Shown here one piece after another: positions 1 through 8,745 of a stretch of DNA of 64,000 nt; positions within the stretch are counted from its first letter, which is position 1; the number at the start of each line of letters is the position of its first letter. Both the position numbers and the translations under genes were made by a program. Below the pieces are notes generated by a model that was not told where the DNA came from, ran no database searches, and was given only the letters and a program-made list of their open reading frames with translations. This stretch comes from Brachionus plicatilis (lineage: Eukaryota; Rotifera; Eurotatoria; Ploima; Brachionidae), in assembly GCA_010279815.1 (NCBI GenBank), contig QEOQ01000141.1, positions 1,482,176 to 1,546,175 of the forward strand, read 5' to 3'.

Positions 1-561
1 AAGTATTTCTCAAAAGACAAAATTATTGAAAAAATTTCCAGGTTTATTTGATTCAAAATAAATGAAAATATGGTTCGTAATAATATTTTCAAATATTTTT
101 CGTGTACTTGAAAAAAAATTTTAAAATCTTTTATTATCATAAAATTCCGATCATATCATTTCTATTTGAAATTGAGTTAAATTTTAAAAATCAATTTTTT
201 TAAACAATTTTTAAGTTTATTTTATAGTAAAACTGAGTCTTTTTTCCTTTTTACGTAAAAAGATTAAAATTTAAATTAAACTTTTTTAAGCGATGAAAAA
301 AAAATTTACATTAAAAAACCAAATTTTTAATTTCAATCATTCAATTTCAATCATGAGTATTTTTCGATATAAAACTTGGATTAAATTTACTTTAAAAATA
401 AATTAAGTCTCGTTTTTAGTTTGACCAAATGAATTTTGGCTTATTTAGTCTAAGACCAATGAATATTTCAAAAAATATATTTTAATATATATTTGTTTAT
501 ATGTATGCTAATAGATTATAATTTATAAATTTAAATTTTATATTAAACGTCGAAAAAATAA

Positions 562-633
562 GCGTCAGTGGTGTAGCGGTTATCATTGTTGCCTTCCAAG
601 CAGCAGATCCGGGTTCGACTCCCGGCTGACGCA
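562..633 (+). tRNA. tRNA-Gly (anticodon TCC)
   Basis: A 72-nt sequence folds as a complete cloverleaf. The acceptor stem GCGTCAG/CTGACGC pairs perfectly over 7 bp. The anticodon stem is GTTGC/GCAGC, with loop CTTCCAA and anticodon TCC at 595-597. The T stem is CCGGG/CCCGG with loop TTCGACT. The internal B box (GGTTCGACTCC) and an A-box-like TGTAGCGGTT are present, and there is no intron. It decodes GGA glycine codons. It stands alone, with no other RNA gene seen in the window. Confidence 0.97.
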
Positions 634-634
634 A

Positions 635-642
635 TTTTTTTT
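635..642 (+). terminator. RNA polymerase III terminator of tRNA-Gly
   Basis: A run of eight T residues on the non-template strand begins two bases after the tRNA 3' end, as expected for Pol III termination. Confidence 0.85.
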
Positions 643-1019
643 CTAAGCTAAAAAGAGCTAGAAAGTTTAGAAAATCATAATTTCTGCTTTTTTGAATTTG
701 CATTTGAATGTGTTTGATTAATCCATATCTAAAGGCTAGAAATTAAAAAATCTTTTTATTTATATAAATTATGGACACCAAATAGGCAACGAAAACAGCA
801 TCAGAGCCGCTATTATTTTTTCTAGTATATACGAATCAGCAAACAATTTTCGAAGTGCACCATCGAAAATTGTAAATACAGAGACTCGTGGACTCTCATT
901 GGAAATATTTCCCTAATGCCAACCTACAGCGCATTGACAATAACAGTCAATAGAAAACGGAAGAAGAATTTAATTTATGCCACTTTTTTAAAATCAAACC
1001 AGATCTTAAATCAAGGACG
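643..1019. other. intergenic, nothing recognised
   Basis: AT-rich DNA between the tRNA and the MULE relic. The stretch 780-1000 is somewhat less AT-rich and may be the decayed 5' part of the relic, but I could not place it in a family. Confidence 0.5.
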
Positions 1020-1500
1020 ATTATGATAGATTTTGAAAAAGGTGCTATGAATACCGGACGTTCCGTTTTTAAACAAACTAATATTAAAGCTTGTTTATTT
1101 CATCTCACAGACAAAAATATGGAAGCATTTACAGTAACTTGGTCTATGTGGCCTATAAAAAGCTCCAGTGTCAATTGAAGAATCAACTCAAGAGTTCGGT
1201 GACGAATGCATGCCATAGCTTTTGTACTAATGAACGATAGTCAATGTTTCTGAATTAATCGAGAATGATATCCCTAACGAATTAGACTCACTTAAAGACT
1301 ATTTTGAACTACATCTAAGAAGATGTTCCATAAGAAGGCGCTGGTCGTCGACGAAGAAAAATGAACCTTTATTTGGAATCAATATCAGAAAAATACGACA
1401 ATGATCTTTCTGATTCATTGAGAACTATTAATTGCTTAGAAGCTTAGCACTGCGTTTTCAACAATAGAGAAGCAATTTTAACACCAGTTTTTATCCAGCA
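1020..1500 (+). pseudogene. degenerate MULE-like transposase relic
   Basis: Translating several frames of this stretch gives pieces in the order expected of a MULE (Mutator-like) transposase domain. They are MIDFEKGAMNT with KACLFHLTD (the D-F-E and G-C-x-F-H-x-T/S motifs, 1023-1120), then RMHAIAFVLMND (ALAFVP-like, about 1205), then a block with YFELHLRRC and RRRW (the Y-I-G-R region, about 1300), then TINCLEA, a stop, and HCVFNNRE (the T-N-N-S-V-E-x-W-H-x-x-F motif, about 1425-1470). Stops and frameshifts separate them, so this is a dead copy. No terminal inverted repeats or target duplications were found. Confidence 0.75.
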
Positions 1501-2191
1501 TTCAAAAAAAAATGCTTAAATAAAAGACAAAGTGGAATGTGATCTAAATCACATTAAAAATGGCGTTCCAAACACTCAACGAAAGAATCCAGTATTCGTG
1601 AAGAATTAAAAGAATAGTCTATAGAATAATAGTTTATCAAATAATAATATTGAACGGTGTCGAGCTCCATTGAATATCTTAATAGCATAGGAAACTGTTT
1701 CGATTTTATTAATAATTAAAAAAAATCATTTTTTTTTTAATTTAATTATTTTTATGAGTCCTTTGTTTATATTGGTCAGAAAAAATTTTATTATACAAAA
1801 ACTTTTTTAATTAATTTTTATTTATTTAATTATTATTTGATTTAAAATTGTCGAATCATGATTTGTAGGAAATGACCTATAAAATTGGCTCTCCTAGGTT
1901 TCATAAATGCAAAAAAAGCATTTGTGATCGAAAAAGACTCTGACTAGTTTTTACTTGCGCAAACCTTATTTTGTTGTATTAATTTTTCAATTTTTATACA
2001 GAAATATTTTAATATTAACTAATATTATTTTCAAATTGTTTGTTTAATTAATTGAATTAAAAAAAAACATTTGATAGTGAAAAATAAATTTAGAAATTTG
2101 CCAAAACTTCTAAATCAAATTAATTTCTTTTTTATATTTTAATTTACTATTTTTAAATTTATTTTTCACAACCCAAAAGATGAAATGTAAA
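1501..2191. other. intergenic, nothing recognised
   Basis: Very AT-rich sequence with no coding signal or clear repeat; it may include the decayed 3' part of the MULE relic. Confidence 0.4.
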
Positions 2192-3377
2192 CAGTGAATT
2201 ACGGTTAACTCGACTTCGTCGAGCCTTGAAAAAAATACTGAGTTAACCGTTACAAAGAAAAAAATAAAAAAAAGCAAATATTTTTTTTCAAGTTTATTTT
2301 AATTAAAGTCGAGTCTTGATAATACGATGTGTTTGGGCGGAAAAAATGGGCATCGTATTAACCAATATCGTATTAATCAATTTTGCATGTTAAAGGATGG
2401 GAAGAAAAAAATTGGAAATAAACTTTTTTTAAGGAATTATTGTTTATTTAAAAATAATAAATATATTAAAAAGAAAAATATTTATCAATTTAACAGAGGT
2501 ATTAATATTTTTGAAACATCTCGGCTTTTTCGATTTTCCGATGACTACAGGAATTAGCTTTTCAGATCCATCTGCATTGCAACCGAATAAAATCGTGAGC
2601 CTCTCTTTACGGCTAAATGTTATTTATTGTACATTTTTATATTTTTATAGTTTTTACATTTTTGATAGAAGAAAAAAAAATCTCAAAATCAAAAAATCTA
2701 AAAAATTTTCATTCAAGAAAAGTAATAATTAATTCGCAATTAATTAAAAGGGATTTTCAAAAAATTATCCTTGGTTTTTACATTTAAATTTTTCTAAAAC
2801 TTCTTTTTAAGTAATAGCGAATTTATTATTACTTTTCTTGAATGAAAATTTTTTTAGATTTTTTGATTTTGAGATTTTTTTTTCTTTTCTCAAAAATATA
2901 AAAATGTACAATAAATAACATTTTGCCCTCTTTGCTCTTTTTATCATCGGTACATTTTTCGCATTTGAAAGAAAGATTTTTTGATGACTGCATTTTGTAA
3001 AAAAAGCCAGTCTCATCAGCGTTTAAAATGTCACACGGCTTGTAGTCTTGAGTTATTTTTGACAAATGTGAAATCCAATTTTCAACCACAGCCATATCTA
3101 CAGATGATTCGTCTCCAATATTGGATTTTGTTGAAATATTATTACGTTCTAGAAATCTTGATTACCAACCCGTATTGGCAATAAAATCTGCTTTGGAAAT
3201 ATGCTCTTTACATTAAAGTTGGTCCATTGATTGCAACTTTTCTAGATCTAGCATCTTTGAACCAGTCTAAGTAATTTTTAACATTAAAAAGATAAGCTTT
3301 CCAACAAAACCTCTAAGAAAGTATGAGTTAAGCGTAAAGTCTGAGTTATCCGAGTACGAGTTAAGTGTTAATCATTG
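2192..3377 (-). mobile_element. Tigger/pogo-type DNA transposon relic, split by a MITE
   Basis: On the minus strand the reading frame shows Tigger/CENP-B-type DDE transposase blocks. SNIGDESSVDMAVVENW (about 3075-3125) precedes ILNADETGFFYKM (2985-3030; the D-E-T-G motif carries a catalytic Asp), then an EKCTDDKKSKE block. The frame breaks there and resumes at 2610 as ERLTILFGCNADGSEK, followed by VVIGKSKKPRCFKN. The break is exactly where a 317-bp MITE sits (2611-2927). The ends match at 16 of 21 positions: CAGTGAATTACGGTTAACTCG at 2192 and the reverse complement of 3357-3377. TA follows the right end; the left flank reads TAAA. It is truncated and carries stops, so it is not functional. Confidence 0.82.
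2611..2927. mobile_element. 317-bp palindromic MITE inserted in the Tigger transposase
   Basis: The two arms are near-perfect inverted repeats of about 120 bp. The tips are GGCTAAATGTTATTTATTG on the left and GGCAAAATGTTATTTATTG on the reverse complement of the right. The flanks are CTCTTTAC (2603-2610) and CTCTTTGC (2928-2935), a 7/8 match read as an 8-bp target-site duplication. The element interrupts the Tigger reading frame between its KSKE and ERLTI codons, so it is younger than that element. It codes for nothing and must have been moved in trans. Confidence 0.85.
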
Positions 3378-5814
3378 TACAGTGATGATTTGATACAAGG
3401 ATTTTACCATATTTTACGTCAATTTTCGTGATTTGACAAAAGAGGTTGTTCATATTTCTAGCAAAAGTTTGCTCCAAAAAAAAATAAGGAAAAAAATTGT
3501 TTTTCAAAATTTTAGTAATATTTTCTAAAAAAAGACTAAAAAAGATTTAGTGTCTGGTAAATTTTTATATAATTTTATCAATATTGGATAAGTTTAAAAG
3601 AAGTTCTGTTCCCTTCAAGGCTCTACTTAATTTAGATAATTCTTTTTTCCAGATTGTTGATATGTATTCCAAAGAAATAATACAAAAAAGAAGATTAAAT
3701 TATATTGAGAAATGTTTTTACTGTTTATAATAACATTTTTTTTAAGAATAATATAAATTTATATTAGAAAAAAAAATTTTTGTTTAAATAAAATCCAAAT
3801 TAAAAAATACCCTATAATAAATGCTAACAGTTTCCCTTCAGTTAAAAAAAAATATTATCTGCCAAAAAAAAAATTTGAGGATTTAATTATTTTTAGATAT
3901 TTCTAAAGATTTGATCGAAATCATTGGGGCGCTATTAGATATTATGATTTTATTAAAAAATCATATTTATCATCAAAAAACCGTTATTTAAGAAGAAAAA
4001 TAGTTAGATAACTAATTAAAAAAATTTCTTTTAATAGAAGACGTGTTATTGAACTAATTTTTTAATTTTGGTTCACAAAAAAAAATCATTTTATATCTAG
4101 AATTTATCTTTTTCAAATAATATCGTTAAAAATGGTGGTCATACTTAAAATTAAATACAATGAAGCACCCCAAACCTAGTAAAAAAACAACCATATGTTT
4201 GTATTCCTGACAAATAGGGCTGTCCTAAAAGCATAAGTTTTTTTTTGCAGATAAAAAATTTCTATTGAGCAACTTTTCCGTTAAAATTTGCACAAGCTCT
4301 TTACGATAATTCACGTAAAAAAAGTTAAATCCCAAATGAAAATATTCACGAATTTACGGTAATTTATGTGAATTATCGTAAAATTTTGTTGATATTTCAA
4401 ACTTGATAAATATTTTCATTACACACAAACACAGAAAAAACAAAAAGCATCAGAAGATATTATTATTATTATTAAAATTATTTGAAGAAGTCAAGGTTTT
4501 TTTTATAAATTAGAGTAAAATTTTTTCGAATAACAAAAATAAAACTACATAAAAAAGTTAGTCATTATTATTTAATTCGGGTGAAAAACGCCAAAAGGCG
4601 ACGTATAAAAGAAGTTAAAAAATGTTCAAAGTTGACATATAGATCAGAGTTGTTTAAAAGTAGTAATAAAAATCGAAAATATTATTTGATTTAGTAATTT
4701 AAAATTATTTAATTAAAATTTAAAAATATGTTTAAATAAAATTTAAAGTATTAAGATAAATGAATATATGTTCGAACAAAAAAATTCTAATATGATTCTA
4801 ATATAAATTGTAAAATTGAAAAAAAAATTATGCTGATTCAAAAGTTAAAATAAATAAAAAATAACATGAATTTGATTTAGATAAAATATAGATCGAAAAT
4901 TGAATACTAAAATCATTAAAATTTTTTTATCGAAATTTTAATTTACCTCTTTGATAATATTCAAAATTTAGAGTGTGCTTTTTTGTATAATATTGTGAGT
5001 TAATATCTTAAGTTATGGGCTAATTTATTCTTTATCAGAGTTTTTAAATAAAATTTCAAAGCAGATCTAATTAATTCTTAAAATTTTAAATTATTTGAAT
5101 TAGAAATTTAGCCATTAAATAAATTCAAACCAGAAATTAAATAATCTTCTAAGCTGATTTTTGTTTTTTTTTGGTTTTTAAATTTAATTAATTCTAATTA
5201 AATTAAATTTAGTTGTTTTAAAATATTTTTTATCTAAATTTGAAAATATTGTTCAAAAATATGTTCAATTTCAACACTATTTAAAAGTCATTAGTTTCAA
5301 GCCAAGTCTAAGTCCGGAATTTTTTGTTTAAACTTCAATTTTTTTAAATTTAAGTGCCTACTTGGGCTTTAATTTTAGTGACTTTGACTTTAACTAGGCC
5401 GCCAAAAAAACTAGTTGGTACGGCAATAAATTAATGACTTTAATTTCGGACTTTTAAATATCCTTAATGCTTATTTAACTCTAAGATAGGTATAATTTAA
5501 ATAAGCATTAAGGAAGCTAGATTACTTATGAAAAATTATGAACAAGTTGAGAAATTCTTGATTTTTAAGCCCTTATTTTTATTAAAACTTTCATAGAATG
5601 GGTTAGATTTATAATTTTGAGACCATTTTTTTCCGCCTAAATTCTTTATTCAAAATTTTAAAAAAATTTTGGATTGAAATGACAATCAATTTGTTGAACT
5701 CAAACCTTGAGGGTTTCTTGGGGTTCTGGGCTTCAATAAATAAAGATTAAACAAGTTTATTTTAAAAACATTTATTAGAATCCAAAGTTACCACAAAGTA
5801 GTGGTCAACTTAGT

Positions 5815-6110
5815 ATATAGAACGTGGCCAAGATAAGACTTCAATATTCTGCTCTATGAATCATTCCATCAATTATCTGACTCGATAGCAAGGGACATTG
5901 TATCGTTAGAATGTAAAGCCTCATCTTCTATTAGCATATCTATTGATGGAAATAAGTTATTTCCTAAGATATCAACATATGTCTGAGAATTAAGCCTTTG
6001 GTCAAATATAAAAAATTTTCTAGACCATAATAGCTAACATAACAGCTCCAAATTCCACTAGAACCACTGCCTTGTACTATTGGTTAAATAATACATTCTT
6101 TAAAATTCAT
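5815..6110 (-). pseudogene. decayed Tc1-like transposase fragment
   Basis: Minus-strand translation, shifting frame several times, gives SYYGLENFLYLTKGLNSQ, then TYVDILGNNLFPSIDML, then IEQNIEVLSWPRS. These correspond to the family blocks around the G-x-I-S-Y-x-G, K-Y-I-D-I-L-x-x-N-L and N-I-x-V-L-x-W-P-A-x-S-P-D-L-N-P motifs of Tc1/mariner DDE transposases. The catalytic D-N-A-P and S-P-D-L-N-P parts are mutated or lost, so the copy is inactive. Confidence 0.78.
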
Positions 6111-6280
6111 TCTCAGAAACTAACATCAAAAAAATACAAGTTATTCAAAATTCAGCAGTTCGATCTATTTTGAAACTGAAATATGATACCCCCTCCAATA
6201 TTATACACCAGGAGGCCTTCAATAAACTAGATCTATTCACAGTTTCAAATCGACTTTCTGTGTTGAGTGACAGAAATGGA

Positions 6281-6495
6281 TTCAAAACGGCCAATTCAAA
6301 ATTCAAAATTTTTGAAAAGATGTCCTTTTTTTTGGAAAAATCGAAAATTTAAAAAGTTTTTTTTTTTATAAAAATTTTAAAATAACTATTTTTTCAACCA
6401 ATTTATGAAAGAAAAATTTTTTTTTTAATTTTCGATTTTTCGAAAAAAAAAGACATCTTTTCAAAAATTTTGAATTTTGAATTGGCCATTTTGAA
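6281..6495. repeat. hairpin, about 65-bp inverted repeat arms
   Basis: 6281-6350 and 6425-6495 are near-perfect inverted copies. Both read outside-in from TTCAAAAYGGCCAATTC into a GAAAAGATGTC motif and an A/T-rich loop. The arms lie inside the right part of the Tc1/mariner relic. The immediate flanks are part of the palindrome and show no direct duplication, so I cannot say whether it is a separate MITE. Confidence 0.75.
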
Positions 6496-6645
6496 TATTA
6501 CCAAATTTAATCAAAATTATCTCAAAATCCTGAAAATTTACGAAATTTTTCGTAAAATATGGTAAAATTTAGTTAATTTACGGTATTTTACGTAATTTTT
6601 CGTAAAATACTGTTATCAAATCACCACTGTATTAAATATTTAAAC

Positions 6646-6940
6646 CAGAGTTGTTTTAAAGTCACAAAAAAAAGTCCAAACCCTGACTTGAAATTTTTTT
6701 TTTTAAATTTGCTAGATCAGGCTTCATATCAAAAAATTTATATACTCTTGGGTTGTCTAATGCAACAGATTTGCCATATATCAGAATTTTGTTGCAATTT
6801 TAGCATAAATTTCTTCTTCAGTATTCAAAATTTTAAAGCCTGGACTTGGACTTTTTTTTTGTAAAAATAAAGTCTTTGGTCGGACTTTTGAAAAAAAAAA
6901 AAAAACTTGACTTGAGACTTGTGACTTTTAAACAACTCTG
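6646..6940. mobile_element. 295-bp hAT-type MITE with perfect 8-bp TSD
   Basis: The left end CAGAGTTGTTTTAAAGTCAC and the reverse complement of the right end (CAGAGTTGTTTAAAAGTCAC) are terminal inverted repeats. ATTTAAAC stands immediately on both sides (6638-6645 and 6941-6948), a perfect 8-bp target-site duplication. CAG tips with an 8-bp duplication are typical of hAT elements. The ends are rich in AAGTC/GACTTG pentamers. A related copy lies at 40396-40840. It has no coding capacity. Confidence 0.9.
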
Positions 6941-7027
6941 ATTTAAACATACCTTATCTCTCAGTTATTTCAACATATCTTTTTTAATTTTCTTTTAACT
7001 TATTTATTATTTTTTTTCCTTATTTAA

Positions 7028-7239
7028 CACTCAAAGGACCGGAGGTGTCAATTTGGCGCTTTTTCAAAAATTCAAATTTAATTTTTTAGTTAACTATCAA
7101 TCATATTTACATGTTTTAATTTTTTTAAAGCTTTGATAACGGTCTTTTAAATATTCTGCTTTTCATGTTACAGACTCTTATGGAACGAATGCAACATTTA
7201 AAAAAAAGATTTTGTCAAAAATAGCCGGTCCTTAGAGTG
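7028..7239. mobile_element. 212-bp TTAA-flanked inverted-repeat element
   Basis: The tips CACTCAAAGGACCGG (7028) and CACTCTAAGGACCGG (reverse complement of the right end) match at 14 of 15 bases. TTAA flanks both sides (7024-7027 and 7240-7243). CAC tips with a 4-bp duplication fit Chapaev/CMC-type elements; TTAA is also the target of piggyBac and Kolobok. The superfamily is therefore open. It is non-coding. Confidence 0.82.
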
Positions 7240-7270
7240 TTAAATTTATTATATTTTTTTTTGTTTTTTT

Positions 7271-7322
7271 TATTCTGAAGGAGCATTAGCTCGGTACAGA
7301 TAAACGAATAAATAAATAAAAA
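7271..7322 (+). repeat. retroposon 3'-tail-like fragment (AAATA)n
   Basis: GCTCGGTACAGATAAACGA is followed by an AATAAATAAATAAA tail. The same GCTCGGTACAGATA core and AAATA-repeat tail occur right after the assembly gap at 25556. Shared end plus simple-repeat tail suggests short 3' ends of one LINE or SINE family. Confidence 0.5.
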
Positions 7323-7624
7323 TCAAGTGTTTGTTTTAATTTTTTGAACAAGAAGAATTGTGAAGACTTTTAAGTTAAGATTGCAAAAAAATTCTGAAAT
7401 ATGGCAAATCTTTATTAATTTATTTATTGAATTGAATTAACCTCCTTTAAGGAGAAGTAAAAGAAAATAAAAATAAAATTTTTTTTTTTTTTTCTGTTTT
7501 TGTATTTTTTTAAAAAATGAAAAATTATTACCTAAAAATAAAATTACAAAAATAAAAAAGGAACATTAGTTCGATAATAGAAAAAGGCATGAAAGTTAGA
7601 AAGCAAGATAATTTGGACCAAAAT

Positions 7625-7954
7625 TCATGAATTTCTTTTATTTTGAATTAGCTCATTTAGGAGAGTTCTGTAATGTTTTAATTTTAAATTGCAAAGACAT
7701 AACCAAATTGAATCAGATAAACCATCATTACAAATCAGATTAATCTTAAGATTTTCTTTAAGTTGGTTTATATTTACTGTAATTTTTGAGGTTTCAATTT
7801 TAAAGTACTTGGAAATAAGTACCAAGTCAGAGGAAAAAGATTTATTAGAGGGGGAGTCATTTAGCATATATTTTAAAAATTGTGATGATAGATAATTATA
7901 TTTAATTGTATCAATAAAAGTTAGTTTTGAAAATAAACAAAGTTCATCAAAATT
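7625..7954 (-). pseudogene. unrecognised 109-residue coding remnant
   Basis: An open frame on the minus strand runs from just after a stop (TAA at 7955-7957) to a stop at 7625. It begins NFDELCLFSKLTF and ends LNELIQNKRNS. Amino-acid usage is protein-like, with few of the poly-K/N/F runs that random AT-rich frames give here. There is no convincing start codon at the head (the first ATG is internal, at 7867). It sits in transposon debris, so a fragment of a retroelement or other mobile protein is likely, but I do not recognise the family. Confidence 0.4.
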
Positions 7955-8029
7955 TTATGCATTGGACAATCCAAGAGAAAAAAAATTTTTTTTTGATAAT
8001 AAGACTGATCTAGCAAATTAAAAAAAAAT

Positions 8030-8075
8030 TAAGTTAGAACTTGGACTTTATTTTGGGAGTTTTGAAACAACTCTG
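8030..8075 (-). repeat. solo end of a hAT-type MITE
   Basis: Reading outward, GACTTTATTTTGGGAGTTTTG is followed by AAACAACTCTG at 8065-8075, matching the right tip of the hAT-type MITEs at 6646-6940 and 40396-40840. No matching left end or target duplication was found, so this is a truncated copy. Confidence 0.5.
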
Positions 8076-8664
8076 AAGTAAAGTTAGTTATACCGGGACT
8101 AAAATTCAAATGATATATTTAAATTGGGATGTTTGAAAAAATTACTCTAAGGGAAAAAATTGTTACCCTGAATGATTACAGTGTATTATGAATAATTCTA
8201 TTCTGAATGTTAATTATAAATTTTAAGGTCACGCACTCCATATGCTAATTGTGTAAAACTTGATTAATAATCTCAAGAATAATATCTTGCGATTAACATT
8301 TGGCCAAAATCCAAACGTTGCCGTACTGAAATAAATTGACTAAATTTTCAAAATTTTTATTTAGCTTTTGAATTACAATTTTACAAAAATAGAGATTAAT
8401 TGATAATTGAAAAAAAAAAAAAAAAAGAAAAAATTAAACGAATCTATTTTGATTCAAGAAAAAAAATGACAAGTTTAAAAACTGAAAAACATCAAGACTA
8501 ATTAAGTCAAAACTAGCAAACCCAAATAAAAACAAAATCAATGTATCGTATTAACGAAGCACCCTAGAGTCACTGTTTTTTTTTTTTTAATTATTATCCA
8601 TGTCTTAATTTGGGCATTTTATCCTTACACAATAAAATTGATTCTAGAATTAAAAAAAATCGGT

Positions 8665-8670
8665 TTTATT
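8665..8670 (-). promoter_or_regulatory. poly(A) signal of the CaaX-protein gene
   Basis: AATAAA on the minus strand lies about 75 bases after the stop codon of the CaaX gene. Confidence 0.5.
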
Positions 8671-8745
8671 TAAAAAAAAAAAAGGAAACTCTCATTTTCA
8701 CATGAACTAAAAAACATAGACTAGTCGGATTGATGCTCGATTAGT

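Larger units (their letters stand above)
3380..6629. mobile_element. Tc1/mariner-type transposon relic, TA-flanked
   Basis: The left end CAGTGATGATTTGATA at 3380 matches the reverse complement of the right end (CAGTGGTGATTTGATA, ending at 6629). TA dinucleotides flank both ends (3378-3379 and 6630-6631). Both ends continue into related TTTTACCATATTTTACG-type sequence. The interior contains a decayed Tc1-like transposase on the minus strand and a hairpin. At 3.25 kb it is longer than a usual Tc1 element, so other insertions are probably nested in it. The left TA is shared with the right end of the Tigger relic. Confidence 0.65.

Noticed and set aside
4637..4893. CAGAGTTGTTTAAAAGTAG at 4645 with ATATAGAT before it and again at 4886-4893, as a third complete hAT MITE
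   Set aside because: The sequence before the second ATATAGAT does not end in the inverted tip (AACAACTCTG), so the 8-mer repeat is probably chance in AT-rich DNA.
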